Assembly (NCBI GenBank): GCA_030407085.1
Contig: CM059584.1
Coordinates: 89,330,001-89,394,000, forward strand
Reading direction: 5' to 3'
From: Trichopria drosophilae
Lineage: Eukaryota > Arthropoda > Insecta > Hymenoptera > Diapriidae
DNA length: 64,000 nt
Shown: piece by piece, positions 43,954 through 55,108 of the stretch
Position numbering within the stretch: position 1 is the stretch's first letter
Layout of the letters: each line of letters begins with the position of its first letter
The notes under the pieces: generated by a model
What the model saw: the letters and a program-made list of their open reading frames with translations, nothing else
The model's database searches: none
Told to the model about the DNA's origin: nothing
Program-made: the position numbers and the translations under genes

Positions 43954-45163
43954 TTAATTGTGCCGAAAGAATTGCGTAAAAGAGTGATGACGGATGCCCA
44001 TGTAGAAGCATCCTCTGGTCATCTCGGCATAGAGAAAACCTATGCCCGGGTGTCCAGAGAATACTATTGGAAAGGGATGTGGTACGGTGTTTATAATTTC
44101 GTGAAGGAATGCGATGAGTGCCAACGATATAGTTTCCCAGCTAGGTCCCGAAGGTGTAATAAAGTGTCCTGAATGGGTACACGCATCGTGGAGCGTCCTT
44201 GAGCAGTAGTAGCGGCCGATATGATGGAATCTACATCTTACAAAGGCCAAAACAAATATCTTCTTGTATTCCAAGACTTGTTTACAAAAAGGATAGAATT
44301 AAAGACCTTGAGTACGGCGGTTGCTCGTGCTCTTGAGGACTTAATCGTGTTTCGCTGGGTAACACCGGATTTCTTCTAACAGGTAATGGGAAGGAATTCG
44401 ACAATAAACAGGTAAAAGAGCTTTTATAGGAATACGGGATAAAGTAAGTTACAACCCCTCCGTACCATCTTCAAGCCAATCCGGTGGAACGAAGTAATCA
44501 AATTCTGAAGTCGATGATTGCGACATATGTAATGGTAGATCATCGAGATTGGGACAAGCATTTGCATAAAATCAGACATACAGTCAATACTGCTACCCAA
44601 TCTTCGACAAAAGTTTCACCTGCCTTCTTAAATTTCGGTCAAGAGCCCCACCCGGTAAAAGGTTTGCGACGAGAAGTAGAGAGGAGAGTTCGGAAACTAG
44701 ACGCCTTAAGAGAGTTGGTAGCGACGTATGCAGGTGAGGCGTGAGAAAGACAAGAGCGAGCTTATAATCGGGGGGAAAAGCAGGCAATCTTTAATGTAGG
44801 AGATTAGGTACTACGGAAGACTCACGTCCTAACCAACGCAGCCCAAACAAAATTTCAAAGGTTTTCGAAAAAGCTTGCCCCGAAATTTGATGGGCCATAC
44901 AAGATAGCCGCAATCCTATATCCAACAGTTTACCGATTAGAGATACCCGATAGCCGAATTAATACGAAAGTACATGTATCGGAGATTAAACCTCTCCGTA
45001 AAGGGAACGCAAACAACAAAAAAGAACCGCATTGGTCAAGTAGCAACAATAGCGACATGGGACAGGAGAAGGAGGGAGAATAGTAGAAGGTCACAAAAAA
45101 AAGATGAAAAAGAAGTAAAAGGCGGATTAATTCAGAGAATAATCCGGTTTAAGGGTGGGGATT
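43954..45163 (+). pseudogene. Gypsy integrase remnant
   Basis: The zinc-binding HHCC part is clear: VMTDAHVEASSGHLGIEKTY, WKGMWYGVYNFVKECDECQR. The core begins VVAADMMESTSYKGQNKYLL VFQDLFTKRIEL, where the expected first catalytic Asp context (WxxDxxGP) is already altered. It ends ERSNQILKSMIATYVMVDHR DWDKHLHKIRH, with SSTKVSPAFLNFGQEPH. The C-terminal part FQRFSKKLAPKFDGPYKIAA, TVYRLEIPDSRINTKVHVSE resembles the GPY module. Stops and frameshifts are frequent (near 44,171, 44,378, 44,428, 44,742). Confidence 0.8.
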
Positions 45164-46240
45164 TGTGACGAAGTTACAAGAAAGAAAATCACCAAACTTC
45201 TGATATTTTTTGTTTAAAATGTAAATTAAATTATATATACGAATGTATAATAATAACGAAAAAGTTGAATACATTACATAAATAACGGGGAATGTTCAAA
45301 TTAAGGAAAATTATAATAAGGTAAATATTGCGTCGGAAGTAATAGCTTAATTTAGCGATAATGGGAGTAAGAGAGAGCGAGCGCGTTACAGGTAGCAAGC
45401 GGTAGAGGAAGAGAGACACGAGATGAGGTGAGTCAAGACCCGGCGATCAACAACTTTCCGAATTGTTTACATCTCCGGCCATAGACTTTTGGTAACGCGA
45501 GAAAGAGAGGTACAAGCATATTGTGCGTTAAACACAGAAGCTGCGAATACAGTTGAAATGAAAGAATTGTTTATGCGACAGAAAGATAAATGCTATTAGA
45601 TGAATAACGAAAACAATATCGTTCATATCAATATGGTGTGCGCGCATTTAAAAATAATGAAATTATTAATTGAGAATAGGTGTTTCAAATAGCACCTATC
45701 AAAATGAAAATTTTGAATTTATGGGCGGAAACTGAGGGAAGTGGGGAAATCTTCCGAGGTTACCTCCTTGCCTCAGTTCCACTCAAAAATTTAGTACGAT
45801 TCCGGTAAGGAAAGTATAGTGAATGGCCGGTACATAGCGCAAAAGGGTTAAGTTTTTTTTGTGTTTGCAATGAGTAGAGTCGAGCAGAGTGCAGTGTGGT
45901 GTGATGGTACGGGAAATCCGAAAAGCAGGCAGACCGAAATAGGAATAATAAGGTAGGAAATTTATAGTAACAGCGAGAAAGAGATAGAGACAGAGAGAGA
46001 GAGAGAACGGGAGAATGAAAGAAATAGAGGAAATTAAATAAAACCTAGAGGTTTAGGGGATCAAGGTGCAGGCAACCCAGCGGAAACCGTCGTGGATTTC
46101 GAAGTCCTATTGTTTTCGAATTGTTTTGGGAGTGAAATAAATTAATTGTGATTATTATAATAATTATATGTATATGTATATGAATAAATTTTAGGTATCT
46201 TATTAATGTAATTTCTTTTTATTGAAATTATAACATTACA
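45164..46240 (+). repeat. Gypsy 3' LTR (end tentative)
   Basis: Starts TGTGACGAAGTTACAAG after a purine tract. A candidate end is TTATAACATTACA at 46,240. It contains a GA-rich block at 45,980-46,020 and AATAAA near 46,135-46,140. With only one LTR, the right border cannot be fixed by comparison. Confidence 0.6.
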
Positions 46241-48092
46241 GTTTATATCGATTATGAATACATAAATAGCGGTGTATTTTTAAAATTTAACGTCGTTCAA
46301 CGTTAAAAAAATTGTTGATTCTCGAACAGTCAGTTATATTTTTCATTTAAATTGATTTTGAATTCAGATTAAATTTTTATTATTTTTAGATTAAAAAATT
46401 TAAATTCTAATTGTCTATCGAGTTTCAGTTTAAAATTTGCCACAATTCATTTTGATTTGCTTTTTTCCCAATTTTCGGTAACAATTACAGGTTTCCACCA
46501 TCGCGTACTTCCTCTTTCAACTCGATGAAAATCGAATCGCATCGTCAGCTGCCTACCGCTTCCTATCTTCGAACTCCGAAAATACCTTACCTGGGGTTAC
46601 TGGGAAAAACCTAAAAACGGCATTGTTGCATTGACAAGGGTTATTCGACGCGAGAAAATTGGTCGACCCCCACCGCGTATTCACAGATCGCCCCCTCGCG
46701 TTGACAGGTAAGAAAGCAAAAAAGCGAAAGAAAACATAGCAGCCGCGAAATCCGTCACCACGCCTCTTTCGAGAACGTCAAATCGTCAAGCCGACCTCTC
46801 GATTTACTCTCCCAAGGCTGACGTGATTCAATTTTGAGCGTGAAATTGAATAACCTCCCGCGGTCGGTACCCCGCACAAAAACCACTGACATCCGCCGAT
46901 TCTCTGCACTACCCACACCTACTGATCATGAAATACCTCCCCGAGTTCGCCCCAAACTATGTATAATACCGCCCTGTTCGTAATGCGCGCCCTGTCCGTA
47001 AAGCCCGATATTATTGCGGTGTATTTTTGTGTAGTTTGTAGTTGTTCTACTAAGAACTGTATTAACTCCCCGGCCTGTTTATATAGTAGACGAAGAAATG
47101 CCCCACAACGTGACAAATTTCGCCGTCCCTTAAGATTTTAGTATCCGGTATAGTACATCCAGACCGCGAGAATGATTCCGTGTTTACGTTTGGTAAAATA
47201 ATTGTTTTTTTTTTGCGCAGCACATTGTTTTTGAGTTAAATTCATCGGTGGCATAGAATAAAACCGATGCGTTAACTTTGATACTGCCGTCAGTTTGATA
47301 ACTCCCTTCGCGTTTGTGCTCCCTTTTCGAATTTGGATTTGCTCTATGAATACTCACCAAACCGTTCTGAACCCATCAATGTTTTTAGTCATTGTCCATG
47401 GGATAACATTTGGTTATAAATTGGCATTCAACCCCGAATATCGTATGTTTTTAGTTTCGTGACCCCTCGTGCATCCTTTTGAGATGTTTGGCAGTTTGCA
47501 TGCGTTTTTCAGACCCCTCTTGCGTTTTAGGATTAGATTAGGTTTAATAGGGTCAGTGTTACTAACTTATAGAACATAAATTATTTCGAATCACGTTCAG
47601 GTACGAATCTAAGTACGGACTGAGATGATATTTGCCATTTTTGTCTATTATTTTCCATTCACCGGCCTGATAGGCCGGCCCAAACATCTATTCCCTCCAA
47701 GCCCTCCTCCCTAGATACTAAATCAATTCCCATAATTTATGCATCTCATTTTAAGAGGATCTCGAATTCCTACTTTCCATTTCTCCTCTTCTTTTTCTTA
47801 AGTAGATACGTCTGAATTTGAAAGCCTCGGATCCTATTGTTGCGTTTGCGGAAAATGTAATATAGTATGAAATTTTCTAGCTGTGTTCCGAGAGTCGTGC
47901 GACTCGTTTCGCCATTGTTTCCGATTTCCTTTGCGGCATCTTGAGTTGCTTGTTGCGAATAATTGATATTAAAATAATTGCGAACGATTAATATTAAATC
48001 TGAATTGTTTTGTTATAATTTTGCGAGTATGTTACAACTTGACATTATGCGATTTGCTTTGCGACATTTATGATTATATGGCGATTATAGAG
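46241..48092. other. Unassigned region, includes R4-like 3' flank
   Basis: AT-rich DNA with a moderately GC-rich section at 46,490-46,920. The frames 46,919-47,116 and 46,959-47,141 lie on opposite strands of the same sequence and show no motif. The last portion (about 47,950-48,092) is the 3' untranslated side of the R4-like LINE on the minus strand. Nothing else is supported. Confidence 0.4.
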
Positions 48093-49500
48093 TTACAGAT
48101 TACTGCTGTAAGCGCCTTTCTGAATGGCACTGAACCACCCAGAAAATTCCTGATATTTCATCCGTTTTTCGTTCTCTTTGCTGACTATATTTGACTCTGC
48201 TGGTTTAGAGAACTCGATGACGAAGATGGATTTGTCATCGAAGTCAATAAGGACGATGTCAGGCTTATTGGCTGATATTTGTCAGCTCGACGGGAATGAG
48301 TAATTCCAGTATATTCGGCACGACTTATTCCCGACTACGGATTCAATATCAGTGGGAACGTACGGCAAAACTGGGGTTGCATCAATACCATAAGTGCTGC
48401 GAAGATGGTAATACAGAACTCGAAGAGCCGCATTGTGATGTTCGATGTATGCTGAAACTGCATATATTGGGCATGCGGCCAAAAGATGCATTAGTGTCTC
48501 AGCATGACATCTACACAATCTACAAAGCGTACTCTGTACCGCCTGGTGTAAGACGTTCTGGCGATACGCTAAGGTATTGATGATCCCATCCTGGCATGCG
48601 AAGATAAAACCCTCGGTCTCGGATTTCAAGCCGGCTGATCTTAAAAACGAGAAGGTCATCTCTGCCGACAAGCCAAGTTGTTGGACATTTCGAAAGAATT
48701 GTCCATGCAATGGCTTGTCGATATGCCTTCCCCCCAACACACGGAGTTGTTCTTTCCGTATGTTAACCCTGAGACGCACTGGGCACAGATTGATGACTGA
48801 TTCAGCCTCCTGTGCACCACTACGTCCCACGTTGAAAACCAAACCGAGGTTTCGCGCCGCTCGTTCCGCCGCGTTGTATAAAAACGCCCCCTTCCCCTGA
48901 ATTTCATGCTGATGAACTAGCATCATCAGGGGATCCTCCGTTCGATTAATCACGTCGCAAGCTGTCTCGAGGAACAATCGGTCATGCATACACTCCAGGC
49001 TTAAAAGGCCATGACCTCCCATATTTCGTGGCAAATACAGTCGTTCCACGGAAGATCTTGGATGCAAACTGCGTTGCATACAAATCATCTTCCGTGTGCT
49101 TCGGTCAAGATCCCTTAACTCGTCAACGTTCCACTTCAGTGCTCCAAATGAATAGAGCACTGGTGATACGGCCAACATATTCGTGGCTGCCACCTTATTT
49201 CTCCCGGTCAATTCTGATGACCAGATCTGACGGAGAATGCGCCAGTATTTCTTAATGATGGTGGTTTTAGCAGCCCGCACATCCTGGACATGCCTTTGAG
49301 GTACGCCCAGGTATGTGTACGCTTCTTCGGCGCTAAGGTAGCGGATGACATTTCCGTTGACGAGCTCCATATCGTTGTTATAGGAGCCTGACCTTCCTCT
49401 GTGCAAATGAACGACTGCACACTTGTCCAATCCGAATTCGATGCCTATATCTCTCGAGTATGTGAGAGCAATGTTCAGAGATCGATGTAATTGATCCTCG
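48093..49500 (-). pseudogene. R4-like RT thumb, zinc knuckle and RLE domain
   Basis: From the frameshift the frame reads DQLHRSLNIALTYSRDIGIE, FGLDKCAVVHLHRGRSGSYN, AYTYLGVPQ and on through NMLAVSPVLYSFGALKWNVD. The zinc motif CRLCRCHAETLMHLLAAC is an exact C-x2-C-x8-H-x4-C match to the R2/R4 knuckle. An in-frame TGA at about 48,279-48,281 cuts the ORF. Beyond it the same frame continues SANKPDIVLIDFDDKSIFVI EFSKP to a stop at 48,093-48,095: the restriction-like endonuclease. The domain set is therefore complete, and only the TGA separates it. Confidence 0.8.
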
Positions 49501-50055
49501 CCTGATGATTATAATTTAAGATCATCCCAAGATGGGTGATCTTATGTACACATTCACCAGGCGGTCCACACATGTACCCTTGAGATTTCCGGAGAGCAAC
49601 GGATCGAGGCAATAGTGAGATGCAGAAGAGCAGAGGACTCAGAGAATCTCCCTGATAGACACCTCTTTGGATTTGAACCAGTCTAGACATGGTTCGACGC
49701 TTGCCCGATGTCATGACAAAGCGTGTTTTCCAAAGAGGCATCAGGTCTTCTACAATTCTCACTATGTTTGGGTGGACATAGAGGCGTTTGAGCAACAAGC
49801 TTAAAAGCTCGTGCGATGTTGAGTCATACGCCTTCATGTAATCCAGCCAGGCTATCAACAGGTTACGCTTGTACTGGACTGCGTCCTGACAAACACACCT
49901 GTCGATAAGCAGTGTGTGATGGTACGTCCGCAGTTGTTGTGCGAACTTCTTGACTTTAGCCGTAAATGAACGACCAGATGTTAAATAGTCGATCACACAC
50001 TGAATTCGGGAAGCGAGTTTCCGTGTCAGTCGAATCTTACCGTTCAATTGAGACA
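49475..50055 (-). pseudogene. R4-like reverse transcriptase, fingers and palm
   Basis: Minus-strand frame with QLNGKIRLTRKLASRIQCVI, CVCQDAVQYKRNLLIAWLDY, MKAYDSTSHELLSLLLKRLY (first catalytic Asp) and RLVQIQRGVYQGDSLSPLLF CISLLP, the GV-QGDSLSPLLF signature of R2/R4-group RTs. The frame fails exactly at the catalytic FMDD: after HKITHL the DNA needs a shift to read WDDLKL, with a stop next to it. The ATG at 50,056 is created by the foldback junction and is not the natural start; the ORF's upstream part lies beyond the insertion. Confidence 0.8.
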
Positions 50056-51622
50056 TGAAAATTTATTTATTTTGGGGAGATTGCCTCAGTGAAACTATCG
50101 TCAGACAAATCACTGTCGACCTGTTGCCGTTGCTTCAGTTCGATCGCGCAAATTGTAGACAAGTGAACATCTGACTGTTCGTTCCCGCGAAGGAAATTTT
50201 AAATTGTGAATTCTCGGGAAGTCCTAACCAATGGTTACGAATGGCGTTCATACAATGTATCTATACAGAATACATTAATTATTCTCACATAATAAAGGAA
50301 AAATAATTAATACTGAATGCCACAGAGAAATTAAAATATTATTCAATGATGAAACTAACCTCAGCGTTTACATTATGGAATAAATAAGACAAAGTAAAAA
50401 AAACGAAATGTACAATTTTAAAAATATGCATGTATTGGTATGAAACATATGTACAAATCCGTATAATTATCTTGTACCCTAAATTCTTAAGATATTTCCT
50501 CCAGGTTACAAGTATGATAATCCACAATATTTAAAAATCGAATGCAAATTAATATTATCGCATATCATTTCTGTACCCTTTGGAAATTTTTATACGTGAA
50601 GGAACTGAATAATCTGTCTTTGAAAATCTTGCAAACAGTGCAAGCTAATAAGTAATTTCTTACAAGTTTATTACGAAATTTTCGGTTTGTCGTATTGCGT
50701 CGATACATTAAAGCATAACAAAACGACATACAATGAGAATACTTTAATTTAAAATAATTATGCATTGATATTCTTCTTAAAATCAGCTAATTAGTAATTG
50801 AACATTAAAAGCAGAATCAAGAGCAATAATATCCAACAATTAATCGAAAATGACGTAAAATACAACATACAAGCACGTTTCTATTCTTTTCGGCCAAGAA
50901 CTTTCAGTTCATCAGATTGTAATTTAGAATTTTAGTTTCATTGTCGCAGTTTTATTTTCGCTGAAATACTAAATTTATCGAAAATCACTCAGGCTCATTG
51001 TCGGCATTTCTGCCGATAAAATAATAAATTTTTACGTCCATTTTAAATTAATATTCTCCTAAATTCTTGAAGAAAACTAACTTATATTCTTAATGAATTT
51101 CTGAGTCTATTAATGGCTTCAAAACAGGTCAAAACTTATTTGTAGAAATAAATACGCCAATTTCCTAACGCACTTTCAATTGCTCGAAAAACAACTCAAA
51201 TTTTATTTATCGATTTCATCGAATGAAATTAATATTCTCCCAAATTCAGAAACAGGCGAACTTAAACAATTTTTGAATTTCTGGGTCTATTAATTGCTCG
51301 AAAAATTACTGAAATTTTCTAAATGTTTGGGTCGCAATAAATATGCAAATTTTCTGCTGTACGTACTTTCAATTAATCAGCTTGTAATGTAGAGAATTAA
51401 ATTATCTTCCCCAGGTTTATTTTAGTTCTTGAAATATCAATTTTACAGAAAATCGCACAAGCTTGTTCTTTTGCTTATCAGCCAATGAAAAAAAAAACAA
51501 TATTTATCGATTTTATCGAATGAAATTAATATTCTCCGAAGTTCAGAAACAGGCGAACTTAAACACTTTTTGAATTACTGGGTCTATTAATTTTTCCAAA
51601 AATAACTAAAATTTTCTAAATG
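50056..51622. repeat. Left arm of the foldback transposon
   Basis: Uninterrupted 1,567-bp arm. It preserves the sequence AATCAGCTAATTAGTAATTG at 50,781-50,800, which in the right arm is split by the LINE. It includes the start of the tandem sub-repeats. Confidence 0.9.
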
Positions 51623-52060
51623 TTTGGGTCGCAATAAATATGCAAATTTTCTGCTGTACGTACTTTCAATTAATCATATTGTAATGTAGAAAATTAAATT
51701 ATCTTCCCCAGGTTTATTTTAGTTCCTGAAATATTAATTGTACAGAAAATCGCACAAGCTTGTTCTTTTGCTTATCAGCCAATGAAAAAAAAACAATATT
51801 TATCGATTTTATCGAATAGAATTAATATTCTCGAAAATTTATGAAGAAAACAAACTTAAATTCTTGATGAATTGCTGAGTCTATTAATGGCTTCAAAATA
51901 GCTCAAAACTTTGTAAATGCATTTGTGGAAATAAATACTCCTATTTCCTAACGCACTTTCAGTTCATCTGATTGTAATTTAGAGAATTAAGTTAACTTTC
52001 CCAGGTTTATTTTAGTTCCTTAAATATTAATTGTACAGAAAATCACACAATCTACTGCTT
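50880..52060. repeat. ~295-bp tandem sub-repeats in the left arm
   Basis: CTTTCAATTAATCA-TTGTAATGTAGA blocks recur at about 51,365 and 51,663, with a diverged one at about 51,956 and a related one at 50,906. Each unit contains CCCCAGGTTTATTTTAGTTC, TACAGAAAATCGCACAAGC and TTTATCGAATGAAATTAATA variants. These units are mirrored in the right arm (55,260-56,560). Confidence 0.8.
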
Positions 52061-52355
52061 GGTCCATAATAAAATAATCTTGGAAGTCCAGAATGTAATA
52101 TATCAAATGACTTTAGAACCCTCTTAAACACTTCTTGAATTTCTGAGTGTATGAATTGCTCCTAAATAGTTTAAACCGGAATTGAAATACTCAAACCACG
52201 AGGTACTTGCAGATTAAAATCTATGAGCCAGTAAATCCTGAGGTAGGATTGAAGTACTCGGGATCGTTCTTTTTTCTCTTAGACCCATGGTGAGGAGTTA
52301 GTAGATATCCAAATTGAATAGAAGTTCCGTAAGACGCATCCGATCTGTTTATCTC
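52061..52355. other. Foldback core, nothing recognised
   Basis: No gene or repeat is seen in this part of the core. Confidence 0.4.
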
Positions 52356-52771
52356 TACCCAGATAGCAAGGCATGAGTCTCACGATGTCCTCACACTTGA
52401 GATTTCATCTGTGAGTGCTCATGTGAATGCGTGTATGAGCTCAGGTGAAAGTAAAATATACGGGATTGCATTTCGCATGTGCAAAAAATATCCGTTTCCA
52501 AGCGTAGGTGAGTATTTTGTGATACGTGCAATGATTGGTTAATAGCTTGGTGATCAACCAATAAGCATCGGTTGAAACACCTGCGCGGCAAGACTAGTCG
52601 TTCGTGCATGCGCAAATTCTTCAATAAAGCAATACTCATATGTGAGTGACGATTGTTACTTGATTGGATGACACAAATAGCACTCACATACATGGAGTGT
52701 AGACGTGCGCTTTAATCTCATTTGTAAGTTTCATTATGCATCTTATGTGCACTCACGTTGCTATCTGGGTA
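52356..52771. mobile_element. MITE with 14-bp perfect TIRs
   Basis: TACCCAGATAGCAA at 52,356-52,369 is exactly inverted as TTGCTATCTGGGTA at 52,758-52,771. Sub-terminal ATGAGTC/GTGAGTG and CACTCAC motifs also alternate in both orientations. It is 416 bp with no ORF. Superfamily uncertain. Confidence 0.8.
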
Positions 52772-52784
52772 ATAGATAATGGGG

Positions 52785-52826
<42 letters not shown>
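52785..52826. repeat. (GA)n microsatellite
   Basis: About 40 bp of GA repeats just right of the MITE. Confidence 0.9.
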
Positions 52827-52829
<3 letters not shown>

Positions 52830-52844
52830 GAACTTGAATGAATC

Positions 52845-53120
52845 GTCGAGCGGTGTCGAGAGATGTCGGTCCACAGATACCCACCGTCGGCGAAAGATGT
52901 CGGTATTGTCGAGTGGTGGTGAGAGATGTCGAGATTTGTCGAGAGATATGAGACGGATAGAGAGGTTTCGAGAGAGAGCAAGAGGTGGCGTCGGGAGATG
53001 CCCTCAGATGCCGAGAGATGTCGAGGGACATCGGGAGATGTCGAGAGGTATCGAGAGGTGTCGAGAGGGTGGTCGAGAGATGGTCACAGTGTCGGTAGAT
53101 GTCAAGAGTTGTCTTAGAGG
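52845..53120. repeat. Degenerate GAGAGATGTC minisatellite
   Basis: Many imperfect copies of a 10-15 bp word of the type GTCGAGAGATGTCGG. Apparent open frames on both strands come from this repeat. Confidence 0.8.
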
Positions 53121-53522
53121 TTGAGGAGGTACGAAGTTGTAGACTTTGGAAATTTCGTAGTTCGAAAAGTTTCGTTTCGACTAGGTTTAGACGAATCAGC
53201 CCAGCGGAAATCGCCTTCGAAGAAGAAGAGATCTGGACATGAATAGTGCATGAATAATAATAAAATAGTGTAATGATTTTTTTTTATTTTCTGGTTTGTA
53301 TTAGGAAAATCAAAAAAATACAACGTTACACAAGCTATTGTAATGCTTTGTGAAAATGGGCATGCGAATGTTTCGATGTGTTCTTAATAAAACAAATTTT
53401 TTTATGATAATAGGAAAGTAGCTTACATGCTAATTTATTTATGATTTGAAATTGAAAAGTTTAAAATTATGTACATTTTAATTAACAACGGATTAATGTT
53501 TTGTCAATTACATTGTAACTGG

Positions 53523-55108
53523 TCACAGCAATTGTTCAAAATTTTTGCCATTCTGCTGACGGCATAACCTTATACGGTTGACAACGTCATCATCACTTCG
53601 AAGGACCATTTCTGCATCAACCGTAGCAAAAGCTTCGTGCAATTTTTGCATCATGGCCTCTTCGGTTTCCACTGGTGTTTTGAACAGGAAATTTTTTATG
53701 TGTCCCCAAAGAAAGAAATCTAAGGGCGTGAGATCCGGTGATCGCGCTGGCCATCTCATTGGTCCTCCACGACCTATCCATCTACCGGGAAATTGTCGAT
53801 CGAGCTCTTGCCGAACCCTGACACCATAATGAGCAGGGGCTCCATCTTGTTGAAAAATTATATTTTCTCGAACATCGTCTGGTAAATCGGCTTCCTCCAG
53901 TAACATAGGAAGTTCGTATCGTAGAAAATGTTCGTAACCCTGAGCGTTGAGACGAGCCGGAAAAACGAATGGTCCAATCTAAGTCGCAAAATTATTTATG
54001 GAAGCTTGAGCTTTCTTTTAATAATCGTCTGTTTTATTTTTATAAAATACAGTGCAACCCCACTGGTTGCTGCCTACTGGGACTCGCTCCCTCTCAGGTT
54101 GCACAGCGATATGCCCCGCCTACTTAGCTGTCACGTGATATGAAACAGGCCCGTGCCCTAAAGTTCGAGCGCCAGAGAATTTTAGAATTGTTTCTTTTTT
54201 TAAATTGACATGAAAATTATATTAATACTTGATATTCTTTTTCAACATATTGCACATGAGTGCAAAACATAAGTTTTGCATTATTAGAGCCATACGCGAA
54301 TTTTAAAGCACATGATATGCGAGGCCCTTCAGTGCCGTTGCACTAGCGCCTGCCCTGAAAAGTGTGACGTAATCGTGCAACCAGAGAGGGATCATCCGGA
54401 GAGGGAAGCAACGAGAGAGGGAGCAACCAGAGGGGTTGCACTGTAGGTACATTAATTTTTTGTCCTATGTGTAGTAACGAAAATAATGCTTACAATAGCG
54501 TCTCCGATGATCCCAGCCCACAAATTAACAGTAAAACGATATTGGTAACTTCGGCTTCTTGTCGCATGTGGGTTTTGGTGTGACCAATGGTGATGGTTTT
54601 TCGTATTTAACGTGCCATTCGGTGTAAAAAGGCTCTCATCCGACCATAAAACTCTCCTATGATAATCAGGATCAGCATTGACACGCGTTAAAAACTGATT
54701 ACAAAATTCTACTCGATGCCCCTCATCTTGATCATACAATTTTTGTACAGGGGTGTAGTGGTATGGATGACGTTGATCACGACGTAACGTTCGATGAATT
54801 ACGGAGTGTGAGATCCCTAAATGACGACCGGCTACACCTGTACTTTCAGTAGGATCATCGTCAAATACGCGAAGGATCCTTTCTTCATCACGCACGTGGA
54901 CACGTTCACGCCCGTTATCAAAATTGACTGGTAAAAGTTGCCCAAAATTCCTGGATCGATCGAGTAAACGTGTAATTACATTTGCGTCAGGGAAACGATT
55001 ACTTCGAGGATTCCTTTCGCGGTAAATTCGTGCTGCTACATTTGCTTGCTCCCTTGCTAATCCGTAACAAATTATCATCTCCACGTATTCTGCTGCAGAA
55101 TACTCCAT
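53523..55108 (-). CDS. Intact DD41D mariner-type transposase with one intron
   Basis: Exon 1 runs 55,108-54,494 and exon 2 runs 53,978-53,523 (stop). The start is the ATG at 55,106-55,108 (MEYSAAEYVEMIICYGLARE), which begins the DUF4817-like helix-turn-helix; in-frame codons upstream look like leader. The HTH part ends HLGISHSVIHRTLRRDQRHP. The DDE core has VLWSDESLFTPNG (D1), VNLWAGIIGDAI at the exon end, IGPFVFPARLNAQGYEHFLR at the exon 2 start, IIFQQDGAPAHYG (D2), and RSPDLTPLDFFLWG (D3), with 41 residues between D2 and D3. Splicing is phase 0 and restores an uninterrupted frame of 356 residues, a normal mariner transposase length. No internal stops were found. The protein would bind element ends and catalyse cut-and-paste transposition. 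Its setting at the core of the foldback makes it the likely enzyme for that element. Confidence 0.8.
53979..54493 (-). other. 515-bp GT-AG intron in the transposase gene
   Basis: The minus-strand donor is GACGCTATT/GTAAGCATTA and the acceptor is GCGACTTAG/ATTGGACCA. Exact removal joins GDAI to IGPFVFP, matching the sequence continuity of related transposases. It contains a 394-bp MITE; without it the intron would be about 119 bp, a usual insect size. Confidence 0.75.
54050..54443. mobile_element. MITE inside the transposase intron
   Basis: CAGTGCAACCCCACTGGTTGC at the left is inverted at the right as GCAACCAGAGGGGTTGCACTG. TA duplications lie at 54,048-54,049 and 54,444-54,445. CAGTG ends with TA targets are typical of Tc1/mariner MITEs. 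GCAACC words are repeated inside near the ends. There is no ORF. Confidence 0.85.

Larger units (their letters stand above)
40465..46240 (+). mobile_element. Ty3/gypsy LTR retrotransposon, dead, 5' LTR missing
   Basis: The order gag (SAP-like motif, CCHC knuckles), protease, RT, RNase H, integrase, polypurine tract, LTR is the Ty3/gypsy layout. The element carries roughly a dozen stops and frameshifts, and its RNase H is internally deleted. The 3' LTR begins with TGTGACGAAGTTACAAG after the purine tract AAGGGTGGGGA. The insertion is old by its decay. Confidence 0.85.
48093..50055 (-). mobile_element. R4/Dong-like LINE (RT plus restriction-like endonuclease)
   Basis: Minus-strand pol with an RT domain, a C-terminal CCHC zinc knuckle and a PD-(D/E)xK-type endonuclease region: the single-ORF plan of the R2/R4/NeSL group. 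The thumb and connection sequence is closest to R4/Dong as I remember it. The element is 5'-truncated in this view because a foldback transposon is inserted at 50,056; only a short upstream continuation is visible after 62,418. It is dead through one frameshift and one stop. Confidence 0.75.

Noticed and set aside
50054..50056. ATG as the real start of the R4-like ORF
   Set aside because: The codon is created by the foldback insertion junction; the open frame would continue into sequence now beyond 62,418.
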